A stretch of DNA of 64,000 nucleotides from Akebia trifoliata (Eukaryota; Streptophyta; Magnoliopsida; Ranunculales; Lardizabalaceae), in contig CM030714.1 of the NCBI GenBank assembly GCA_017979445.1, positions 15,867,892-15,931,891 of the forward strand, written 5' to 3'. Made by a program: the position numbers and the translations under genes. Positions 46,539 to 57,002 of the stretch are shown here, piece after piece. Below the pieces are notes generated by a model. The model was not told the DNA's origin. It saw nothing but the letters and a program-made list of their open reading frames with translations, and did not search any database. Each line of letters begins with the position of its first letter. Position 1 is the stretch's first letter.

Positions 46539-48271
46539 TGAAAGCGCCCTCGATCCGCGGGGTGCGCGGATCCATTTTTGACCCTTGAGGTTTGGGAGTC
46601 GCCACCTAGTTATTATGGTCTAGGAACCAAACTGACTCTAAAACGGATAAACACTAATCTACCACAGAAAATCTGAATCCGGGGATCATGTTACGGGGTT
46701 GGAAGGTGTTAGGCACCAACCCCGCCCGGCCAATGTCGGTCTCTACTTATTCCAAATATAACTACATCGCTAATGGCAAAACCTAGATTAAAAAATAATG
46801 AAAAACCTTACCTTCGATCTGTAAAAGTACTATTCCCTCAGATCTGGTGAAAACAGCTCCTTGTACCGTACTCCTTACTTTGTTTAGTCTTCGGATCTGA
46901 TTTCTGATCTCCGAGGTAAGGTATCTCCTTCTTGGATCTGGATGCTTTGAATTTGTTGTGGATTTTTGGGGTGTTTTTGAAAGGTTTCTAGGTTTTTTTT
47001 AGGCTAAAATCAGAGTAGGGGTGTTAGGAAAGGAGTTGGGGCTCCAAAATTAGGGTTTTGGGGAGGTTGTGGAGGCTTCTTCACCTACTTTTTCTAGGAT
47101 TTTTTCTTTGATACGAAAATAGGGTGTGGAGGCTCCTATTTATAAAGTTTTTAGAAGTATTAGGGTTTGATTAGGGTTTCTTTTAGAGTTTTAATTAGGG
47201 TTTAGACTTTGGTCTCATGAGATGGACTTAGTCTTTAGGGTTTTGACTTTAGTCTTATGAGATTGACTTGATTAGTTTAGATTAGGGTTTTGATTTAGGA
47301 TTTTGACTTTAGTCTTATGAGATTGACTTGATTAATTTAGATTAGGGTTTTGATTTAGGGTTTTGACTTTAGTCTTATGAGATTGACTTTAATACTTGAC
47401 GTTAGTCTTACTTAATTGACTTTAATTTTGACTTTAGTTATATTTGATTGACTTTAATATCTTGACTTTAGTCTTGCTTGATTGACTTTAAATTTTTGGA
47501 GAACCCCCCTCTATTATATCTTTGATTCTTTGGACCCCCAAATGGAGGGGTCATTAAAGAAATATCTTGCGAACCATCAACAATTTTTTCTTGAAAGCCT
47601 GATTGATCAATTTTTTGGTTTAAATTTTATAATTAATTTTATTAATGTTTCACTTTACATTATTTAATGATTTATTTATTAATTTCGAAAATTTTAATTA
47701 TTAAAATTATGAAATTACCATTTTGCCCTCGTAGAAGATTTTTTACGTTTTAAGTCGTTTTTCAATGTTCCAAGATGTTTTGGAATCAATTTTTCGTAAG
47801 GAATTCAATGGGAATGTTGGTTTTTGTCATTTATGAAGTTTTTTTATGAAATGATCGTGAACTTTATGAGGGGTATTTTCGTAATTTTGTCAAATTTTGT
47901 GAAAATTGGCGAAGTGGTTTACTTGGTTTCAATTTGTTGTTTTATGTGTTTGAGTGGGTTTTCTTAAGCGTAATGCAGGCTCTAAGGTTGTTTTGATGTT
48001 ATGGGTATTTTGGTAATTTAGTCATTTTTAATAATTTTTATAGTGAAGCTTCTTTTTGGTTTGCAAGATGATGATTTCTATGTTTCTGGGGTCGTATTGT
48101 CCTAGTGTAGCGTGATTTCTAAGTTTTGTCAGTTCGAGATACCTAATCCGGATTTCTGAAACATATCTAGTAACAAAATAAAGCATTGGAATAGACATCC
48201 ATCATTGGGAACCTTTGCGATCGGGTTGACAAGTTGATTAATCAGGCGAGTGCAAAAATGGGGTGTCTACA
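46539..48271 (-). repeat. Element 3 3' LTR
   Basis: 1733 bp. On the minus strand it starts TGTAGACACCCCATTTTTGC at 48271 and ends GAGGGCGCTTTCA at 46539. It matches the solo LTR at 59587-61183 in opposite orientation. No TSD, as expected when the other LTR is lost. Confidence 0.88.
47190..47395 (-). repeat. 60-bp tandem repeat within LTR
   Basis: TTTTGACTTTAGTCTTATGA starts at 47241, 47301 and 47361, exactly 60 bp apart, with decayed echoes up to 47490. The sister LTR at 60390-60500 carries fewer units, so copy number varies between LTRs. Confidence 0.85.
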
Positions 48272-48625
48272 GATGCCCCTCTTTGGCAGAGGGTTGAAGC
48301 AAACTAGATAGCAAATCTATTTTGATAGATAGTGCGATATCTGAATGTCAAAGCTAGTGACAGTTCATTTTGCAGCCTGATTTAGCAATTCGTCGAGGCG
48401 TTCGGATCCTTGAAGGTAAAGCTCTCCCCGAACTAAAAAGTTGTCAGGTCCTTGAGCGAGAGCTCTCACTGATAGTGTCAGATCCTTGAATTTTAGAAAA
48501 TTCTCCTTAACTAATAAAATAAATGTGGAAATGTGTGCACTGTGTGAAACTGAGTAAAACAAAACTCGAGAAAATTTGAATGAGATTTGAGACAAATCTG
48601 AGCAAAAGTTAGGAGAAAGTTGAAT

Positions 48626-50125
48626 GTCCTACTCTACCTACTCTAAGTGAAAGAGTAATGAATTTATATATTTTTTTAGAGTCCTACTCTACCTGCCCAG
48701 GGTGAAATAGTAATGAACTAATTTTTTTGGGAAGTTCTACTCTACCTACTCGGAGTGAAAGAGTAATGAACTAATTTTTTTGGGAGTCCTACTCTACCTG
48801 CCCAGGGTGAAAGAGTAATGAACTCAATTTTTTTTTTTTTGGAAAAGTTCTACTCTACCTATTCTGAGTGAAAGAGTAATGAACTAAGCTTTTTGGGAGT
48901 CATACTCTACCTGCCCAGGGTGAAAGAGTAATGAACTATTTTTTTGGGAAGTTCTACTCTACCTATTCGGAGTGAAAGAGTAATGAACTAACTTTTTAGG
49001 AGTCCTACTCTACCTGCCCAGGGTGAAAGAGTAATGAACTAATCTTTTTTTTTTGGGAAAGTTTTACTGTACCTACTCGGAGTGAAAGAGTAATGAACTA
49101 AGTTTTTTGAGAGTCCTACTTTACCTGCCCAGGGTGAAAGAGTAATGAACTAATTATTTCGGGAAGTTCTACTCTACCTACTCGGAGTGAAAGAGTAATG
49201 AACTAATTATTTTGGGAAGTTCTACTCTACCTACTCGGAGTGAAAGAGTAATGAACTAAGATTTTTGAGAGTCCTACTCTACCTGCCCAGGGTGAAAGAG
49301 TAATAAACTAATTTTTTTGGGAAGTTCTACTCTACCTACTCGGAGTGAAAGAGTAATGAACTAACTTTTTTAGGAGTCCTACTCTACCTGCCCAGGGTGA
49401 AAGAGTAATGAACTAATTTTTTTTGGGAAGTTCTACTCTACCTACTCGGAGTGAAAGAGTAATGAACTAAATGTTTTTTTGGAAAGTTCTACTCTACCTA
49501 CTCGGAGTGAAAGAGTAATGAACTAAATTTTTTTTGGGAAGTTCTACTCTACTTACCCGGAGTGAAAGAGTAATGAACTAAGCTTTTTAGAAGTCCTACT
49601 CTACCTGCCCAGGGTGAAAGAGTAATGAACTAATTTTTTTGGGAAGTTCTACTCTACCTACTCGGAGTGAAAGAGTAATGAACTAATTTTTTAGGAGTCC
49701 TACTCTACCTGCCCAGGGTGAAAGAGTAATGAACTAATATTTTTTTTTTTTTGGAAGTTCTACTCTACCTACTCGGAGTGAAAGAGTAATGAACTAATTT
49801 TTTAGGAGTCCTACTCTACCTGCCCAAGGTGAAAGAGTAATGAACTATTTTTTTTTTTGGGAAGTTCTACTCTACCTACTCGGAGTGAAAGAGTAATGAA
49901 CTAATTTTTTTAGGAGTCCTACTCTACCTGCCCAGGGTGAAAGAGTAATGAAATAAATTTTTTTTTTGAAAGTTCTACTCTACCTACTCGGAGTGAAAGA
50001 GTAATGAACTAATTTTTTTGGAAAGTTCTACTCTACCTACTCGGAGTAGAAGAGTTATGAACTATTTTTTTCTTTTTTAGGAAGTTCTATTCTACCTGCC
50101 CAGGGTGCAAGAATAATGAACTAAG
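48626..50125 (-). repeat. Tandem array, ~28 units of ~53 bp, two alternating types
   Basis: Each unit contains TACTCTACCT, a 9-nt centre, GAAAGAGTAATGAACTAA and a T run of varying length. Type A has the centre GCCCAGGGT and type B ACTCGGAGT; they mostly alternate (A-B), with a few B-B or B-B-B runs. TACTCT and AGAGTA are complementary, and each centre is itself complementary (GCC/GGT, ACT/AGT), giving a hairpin. It lies between the integrase end and the PPT of element 3. Confidence 0.92.
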
Positions 50126-51469
50126 TTTTGAGGGAACAAACAGGAGATTAACCTGGGATTTGAATTTTTTATTTTTTTTTTAAATAAAAAGTTAGATTTT
50201 ATGAAGGTCCGATAAACATTTTAACTCTCTTTGAATCTGAGGAGTTTTCAAAATTGCTATCAAGAGGGTAACCTTTAATTCAAAGTTTACCTTATCCTTT
50301 GGGGTTGAAATTGACCAGGCATCAGAACAAAAATGCCCCTAGTTTGACAAGGAACATTGCATTGGGGATAATTGAACATAATTTGAAAATACATGCCCTT
50401 AGTGTAAGGGGGGAAATTATACTTTTTAGAAAAAGGAAGTGCCCTTGTTATGAAAGTTTGAAATCCTTGACTACCGCAAGCGCAATAAAGGTTTAACTTT
50501 TAATTTTGACTTTTTATATTGAAGATTTTGAGTTAGGCTCAAAGAAATTGGAACAAAATATTTCTTTATGAAATTCATCATAGAATTTGTTCTTTCTCCC
50601 CGTCGGTTCGCTTAGGGACATGAAACTCTTCAGATCAATCATAGACGAGATACTTGTATCCACTGAGTCTATATTTGGTTCAAACTGGGTATTGAAACTG
50701 ATTATTCGGACTTCTAATGTTTCAGCTCGGACCGCTCTCATCTTGGGATTTTCTTCTGTTTTTCTTTGTTGCTCTAACTTTTGCCTAGATCGCCGTTTCA
50801 GGTTTTCAATCTATCGAGCTTACTCTAGCTTTTGCCTAGATCGCCTTTTCAGGTTTTCGATCTCGCGAGCTTTTTTTTTTTCTCTTTTTTATTCTTGGCT
50901 CTGATTGTTGCCAAAGTTGTTTTTTCAGATTTTCAACCTTGCGAACTTGCCTTAATTTTTGCCTAAGTTGTTCTTTTCGGATTTTCAACTTAGCAGGCTT
51001 TATTACTTTTTATCTTTTTCTTCTCCTCTGAAGTTCTAGAATTACTGTCTGATCATGCTTTGCTACCCTCCTTGACTTTTTCACACGGTACTTAGGAGGA
51101 CTTTTATATGTAGGCTTAGGACTAGGCATAAAAAGAAAGGAATTTTGAGGCTCAAAAACCCAAATGCCCATTGTGTGGCATTTCATTTAAATTTTTTGCT
51201 TGAACTTTCTTCCCCATTTTGGATGATATTTCTTTTTCTTTTGAATTTTTTCTTTTTAGATTTTTCCTTTGTCGGGGAATCTAATTTTTTTTTATGTGGT
51301 CGGGCCTGAAATAACTTCTCTGGTTGCCTATGTACCCCAAATTTTTGGGATCAGACCAAAACGTAGTTCGGATTTTTTCCTCCCCTGGATTAGGTAATCA
51401 GGCTAAGAAGTAAAAGGCATAATTTTTCTCTTTTTGAACAAGCTGCAAAGGGATTGAGAAAGGAGATAA
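50126..51469 (-). other. Element 3 untranslated region
   Basis: Minus-strand A-rich sequence between integrase and the array. A segment is repeated near 50775-50990 (TTTTGCCTAGATCGCC... and diverged copies every roughly 60-80 bp). No conserved domain. Confidence 0.5.
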
Positions 51470-52330
51470 TGAACTAGGTAGTAGGAAAATTGATTCGACC
51501 AAAAATGGCCTCCTTAAATGTAGTACCGTTTGATCTGGTCAAGGTTGGTTGACTTTGGTAATTCAATTCGATCATGATTTTGAAGTTTGACAGCTTTTCT
51601 TGGTAATATTTCCTTGATGATGAACGGACCTCTCCAATTTGGTCTGAACTTCCCTCTAAGATAAAAAATAGGTGTCCGATTTTCTTTAAATCATAAATCC
51701 TCGACTTGCAAGTGAGCGGCCTTGATCTTTTTGTCAAACGCACGAGTGATTCTTCTTTGATAAGCTTGCAAGTGGTACAAAGCTCTTAGTCGTTTTTCTC
51801 CGATCAAGTTTAATTCTTTATGCCACTGACTAGCCCAATCTGTTTCTAACAATTGACTTTTCTTGAAGGCCTTGAGATACGGGATTTCCATTTTAACTGG
51901 TAAGATTGCTTCCATATCATACACTAGAAAGTAGGGAATAGCTCTAGTAGAAGATTGTATTGAAGTATGATGTGCCCCTAGTGTGAATGGTAACTTCTCT
52001 AACTCATCCTGGTGTGATTGATACATTTCCTTGATGATTGTTTTGAGATATTTTATTGGCTGTTTCAACCTTTCCATTAATCTGAGGGCGGTAGAGAGAT
52101 ACTGTGATGTTGAATCTCGAGCTTTGAACACAGAGTGATAACTTAAGCTTTGATGTACGACCCATTATTAGAGATCAATACTGCTTCAACTATTTCATTA
52201 ATCTGAGAATGAGAATCTATGCTGGGAGCTCTACCATGTTGAGAAGTCTAGCACTGATACATTTCGTAAGATCTTCTTTGATATCATTTTATCAATTCAA
52301 TATCTAATCCGTGTAAGACAACACCCAAGC
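51470..52330 (-). pseudogene. Element 3 integrase C-terminal part
   Basis: On the minus strand: a degenerate ISNNGSYIKA (usually ITDNG) near 52170, then IPYFLVYDMEAILPVKMEIP and LYHLQAYQRRITRAFDKKIK within 52131-51691. In another frame, KFRPNWRGPFIIKEILP and LDQIKRYYI follow. This is the end of a Tat-type integrase. Stops and frameshifts abound. Confidence 0.8.
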
Positions 52331-52620
52331 TTGCACCTAACATATCCTCATAGGCCCACGCGAACAAGTCTTTTGAAATTTCTGAGAAAATTCATTATCC
52401 CCTTGTGTTCCTCTAGAGATAAGATGGTTTCTATTTGAATCTCTTTGGGAATTTATTTCTGTTTCGAGGTCAATGACCTTTGCTTTCTTGATTAAAGGTT
52501 GAGCCCGACTCTTATCTTCTTGTTCAGAAACGAAATCTATCAAATTATTAGTTAATTCGTTAATGTGCTCGAGGTATTCAAAAATTTCTTTTATCCGATC
52601 AATTTTAGATAGGCAACAGA
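52320..52620 (-). pseudogene. Element 3 protease-RT linker fragment
   Basis: On the minus strand: FVSEQEDKSRAQPLIKKAKV, IDLETEIN and, after a frame change, DLFAWAYEDMLG, which matches the D(I/L)FAW.YEDMPG motif just before RT in Tat elements. The next recognisable sequence is already late integrase, so RT, RNase H and the integrase front are deleted at about 52210-52320. Confidence 0.75.
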
Positions 52621-52629
52621 CACCTCTAT

Positions 52630-53600
52630 AGACTCGATGAACTAACTTGACTCAATAGGAAATAGTAGACTCAATCTAAGGAAGACATGACCTTGCTGGA
52701 AAAAAGGACTCGAGTTAACCCAAATGACTTATGAAAATTCAAGACAAGTACCCACACGAGTGTGATTAGGACTGAGGATTGAGATATTGCTTATAAGCGG
52801 TAGGATTGAAGCACTATGATCTTTAAAGAACAACTGGACGATGTTGAGAAATTTTGAGGTCATTTCTGACTGTTTGACTTGATATTGACGTTTACTCTAA
52901 CTGACTGGATTTACAGCCCTAGCTAGACGATGGACGATTGAACTTACATACAATGATAACCCTTAAAACCTCTTTGAAGGTGAAATTAACTAATTTCAGT
53001 GTCAACCCCTTGAAAACATTTTAAATGAACCCTGAGATTTTATTGAATTTTGTGCACCAATCCATTAAACAATTCATCCATTCAATGATTATTTAGAAGG
53101 AAAATAATTTTATTGCACTCTTGAAAATAATGTTTTTATTGAATAACAATTTTCACAATTCTGATTATTTTTTGCAATCAATTTCTTTTTAGAAAAACAT
53201 ATTTCGATAATTTTACAAGGTTAATGCAAAAAATAGATTTTTGGTAAAAAACATATTTCAATAATTTTCCACGCAAAAATAGATCTTTTGTAAATCATTT
53301 TTCCTTCATCTTCTTTTCTTTCGAAAAATATTTTCTTCTGAAAAATAGTTTGTTATTTGGAAAGCATTTTCTCTTGGAAAATCTTGTTCTTCTGGAAAAT
53401 ATTTTTTCTTAGAAAACATTTTTTCTGGAAAATACTTTTTCTAGAAAATACTTTCCCTTTGTAAACATTTTTCTTCTTTGAAAATTTGATTTCTATTTCA
53501 ATTTAAATGGTCCAACCCACCATGATTATTGGATCGGGATGGACTGGGTCATTATTTTAAAAGAATGGATTCTTTATTGGGTCGGTGCACCCATTTTAAT
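52630..53600. other. AT-rich sequence inside element 3, unassigned
   Basis: No domain recognised. The region 53280-53480 is a run of diverged TTTTCTTCTGGAAAATA-like repeats. gag and protease of element 3 would be expected hereabouts but are absent. Confidence 0.45.
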
Positions 53601-54480
53601 TTTCGAAACAAATTTTTGACCCTTGAGGACAACCATATACTTTGATCTCATCATTCACAGCACTCACATACATTCATCAATCAACAGGTTCCAATCAATA
53701 AACAACCCAGGAACACCCACGATAAGTTCGAGTCGTGACCTACTAGAAAGGTTTATAGACTCTAAGCTTACTACGTGCAATGCATTTTTATCTGGCCACC
53801 CTTGCCCAAGCACACTTATATACCTTTCGATACTTGGTGACTTGGTTTGATATACCGTATAGGTGATAATCTAAAACCTCAATTCACTTCTCTGAAGCCA
53901 AAAACAGCCAGTTTGATCTCCAGTTGAGAGGTGACGCACAATGCTGAGCAAGGGCCCACTTAAATACCTCTCGTCTAGAATAGACGTAGTCTATCCCCCT
54001 CGTACAGTAGGGTACAGCGGGGCAAGATCTTGTTTAGGCACCGGTTTTGACCAAGAAGTGCAATTGATATACTTAAATTATCTTTTATACCTACGGGTAC
54101 AAGTCAAGGGTTGTAGCTTTCATAAATGGTTTGACATCCCACGAGGGGACCGACCACGTACTAGTACTACGTTGGCAATCGGGACATGTGACTGTGTGGC
54201 TCACAATAGGTCAAAGGCTCAGGTCACTCCAGCTTGGGTGCATCAATACATCTCTCAGAATCACCTGATTAGATGGTATTGATGCCCCAGTTTGATATAC
54301 CCTAAGGTACGTGACTGGAGTTGTGGTTTTCATGAATGACGTCGCATCTTCGAAGAGATCGGGCCACGCACTAGTGCCACGTTGGCTATATAGGACGTGT
54401 AAGTGTGCAAAACAGTAAACGTGCATGTGGTGTGTGCAAAACAGGATGGGGTGTGCCCGGGGCCTTTTTCAAACACATGG
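53601..54480 (-). repeat. Leader-like segment, inverted relative to 56.2-56.5 kb
   Basis: 54276-54330 (GATGCCCCAGTTTGATATAC onward) is the near reverse complement of 56415-56470 in the element 4 leader. The same motif (GGTACAAGTCAAGGG...CACGTACTAGTACTACGTTGG) occurs twice, about 54090-54190 and 54305-54405. It is most likely the 5' leader of the minus-strand element 3. Confidence 0.55.
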
Positions 54481-56064
54481 GCCTATGGGCCAGATTATGT
54501 CATCACATATGGATATCAAATGAATATTGATCAAGAAAATAATACAAAACCTATCACATCGAAATTAAGATGAAAGCAAACACATCACAAATATATCTGT
54601 AGAGATCATGGCACATTATATGGCATATAACACAAATAATAATTAATCTGATCCAACATTAAAAAAGCTCATAAATTTGTTGTCTATGGTCTAATCAAGG
54701 GTTATTTTTGAGTGATCCAAAATAAATCGAGATTCCAATAGATGTTACATTTAATTTAAAATTCAAATCAAATTCAAGTCGAAAATCAAATTAAAATCTA
54801 ACTAAAAATCATATTAAAATTTAACAAAAAAAATAATTAAAATGCAAAATCAAAATTAAGTTTAAATTAAAATTATTCAACCAATTAAAATGCAAAATCA
54901 AATTAAAAAAAAACAATCAACCAATAAATTCAAATTCAAATCGGAACCTAACTAAATTAACAAATTCAAAATCCAAAATCGAACTCAATTGACCAAATAA
55001 AATTAAAATTAAATCTTAATTGAACAACCAAAATCCGAAATAAAATATAAATTCAAATTAAAAGGAAAACTTAAATATCAAATTAAAATATCAAAATTCA
55101 ATTCAAAATCGGATTAAAAAAATAAATTCAAATTAAAATGCAAAACCCAAAACAAAACAAAACAAAAAAATTTATCGTCCAATCACGACTCGTTAGCAAA
55201 GGACGACCAATGAGGTGAGTAATGTGGGATCTCCACCCCCCATTCTTCAATAAATAAGTAAATAAGAGAGAAAAAAAATGTGGGCATAACCACTTTTTCT
55301 TTCCTCAACTCCTCTTCTTCTCTAACGTCTCCTATCTTCCCTACAACCTCTTCTCCAACGGTTCTCATGACCCCACGACCCTGCAACTGCCTAGCCAACC
55401 ACCTATGGTCTTTCATCATCTTCATGATCTCTATAAAAGAAAAATGGAGACCATTCAAAGGGGGAAGGAACCAACACCCACATTTTTTACCTTCTTCTTT
55501 TTCACAATAGAACTAACAACACAGACCCTCTCTTCTCTCTCCTCTCTCTCTTCTCTCCCATCTCTCCCTTTCTCACATTTTACTGTAGAACTACCATAAA
55601 ATAGCCTCATCAAGCAACCATTAGAGAAACGTTTTCTACCCTTCACAAAGAATTTTTTTTCTTCTTCTCCACCATTAGACCTGCAACAACAGTCCCTCTT
55701 TTCATATTCATTACGTTCTACATCCTATTACTCTCACCTCCCTTATCCCCATTAAACCTACAACTACATCAAGTCCCCTCTAAAAAAAAGAAAAGCTCCA
55801 TTAAAAAGGAAAATCTGCAATACATCTTGTTCTCCATTTGCACTTCTTCTCTATAAAAATTCAACAACCATCTTTGTTGTGGAGGAGTACTTTCACATCT
55901 CTTTCATCTCTCTCACACTTTGCAACAACCTAATCCATTTTGGAGTTATTTATGGTTCCTAGACCTAAATTAGGTGGGGACTCCCTACTCTTTAAAAATC
56001 ATCGATTTATGTAATCGGACCCTTATTTGCTATTTAGTGAAAAAATGGGTCGAGACGATTTTCA
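54481..56064 (+). repeat. Probable 5' LTR (3' part) of element 4
   Basis: Ends GGGTCGAGACGATTTTCA at 56064, just before a PBS. Upstream are an A-rich low-complexity block (54720-55170), like that in the LTR at 62927 onward, TATAAAA-type text and CT-rich runs (55530-55570), typical of an LTR promoter and R region. The 5' end could not be located. The small frames here (for example 55183-55646) are low-complexity. Confidence 0.5.
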
Positions 56065-56084
56065 TGGCAACTCAATTGGGGATT
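56065..56084 (+). other. Element 4 primer binding site region
   Basis: TGGCAACTCAATTGGGGATT follows the LTR end TTTTCA directly. It resembles the TGGCGACTC..CTGGGGA sequence commonly found after this LTR type in plants. Which tRNA is used cannot be decided here. Confidence 0.55.
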
Positions 56085-57002
56085 CTAGGGATAAACTTGA
56101 TCCTATCCGAGACTATCATTAGGTTGACTTTTTACTCAAGTCAACTCAGTTGACTCAAAAAGACTCTTAAATTAGGCTAGATTTTGTCATTTCTTTCATT
56201 AGCATGTGATTAGATATTTTCAATTGTTTATCTTTTTTTTTATGTATTTAGTTTGTATGGTTGGATATTCGCGAAAATACCCCGATCGCACTTTATCCCT
56301 TCGCACATACTCACGAGCATGCATACTCATACTTGCATCATGACATGTTCTTATAAACCCAGTAGTTGGATCTAAGCTAACCTGGTCCTTCGGGACATAG
56401 GGGACGCCCATGAACACTATAACTTCAGTACAATACCTTCGGGTATATCAAATTGGAGCATCACGTATTGCTTGACCAGGTAAAACTTGGATAGTATATC
56501 GATGTTTCGGATTGAAGTGACCTAAACTTTATCCCAACCTAGCCTCAATCATATAGTAAGCCTAGAACTTAGGTGCGGTCCCACTAGGCCACGACTTGAA
56601 TTGACCATTGGTACTCCCGGGTTACCTTTCTTTAATCTAACCAAAAGGCAAGTGGGTAGAGCAATCCACAACTTTCAAATGGAACCCGCAACATCGATCC
56701 AACCTAATAAATGTAATTGAAAAGTTGTATTGGCCAATCAATTTTCATCCTATTAGCCCGATTGGTAAATTGATCATTTAGATCAATATACGAGCCGAAT
56801 GAGGTGATATAGCATTTTTTGAATCCATTGGGTAGAATCGGTCCAAATGTGGTAATTGAACTTCTTTTTTTGATCAATTCTATTCAATGGATCAGATATT
56901 TTTTAAATCAAAATTGTTGAATCACATTAAAGATCGTACCAAATAAAATATAGATGTGACTTATTTTTAATGTGTCGGTAATGGGAGTTAGTTTTTGTTA
57001 AG
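56085..57002 (+). other. Element 4 untranslated leader
   Basis: About 0.9 kb without a long frame between PBS and gag, usual for Tat-like elements. Part of it (56.2-56.5 kb) is inverted at 53.9-54.4 kb. Confidence 0.6.

Larger units (their letters stand above)
46539..54480 (-). mobile_element. Element 3: deleted Tat-like Ty3/gypsy element
   Basis: Read on the minus strand: leader-like sequence (about 54480-53600), the end of the protease-RT linker (about 52600-52320), the end of integrase (52230-51480), a long untranslated region with a tandem array (50125-48626), a PPT (AAAGAGGGGCATC, 48284-48272) and the 3' LTR (48271-46539). gag, protease, RT, RNase H and most of integrase are missing. 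Tat/Ogre-lineage elements commonly carry tandem repeats in this 3' position. No 5' LTR could be placed with confidence. Confidence 0.75.

Noticed and set aside
48626..50125. CRISPR-like array appearance (regular repeats with variable T-rich spacers)
   Set aside because: The spacers are T runs and the units are full tandem repeats in a plant retroelement; there are no cas genes and this is nuclear eukaryotic DNA.
55183..55646. Short frames on both strands near 55.2-55.6 kb
   Set aside because: They come from CT/GA-rich low-complexity sequence in a probable LTR, with no conserved residues.
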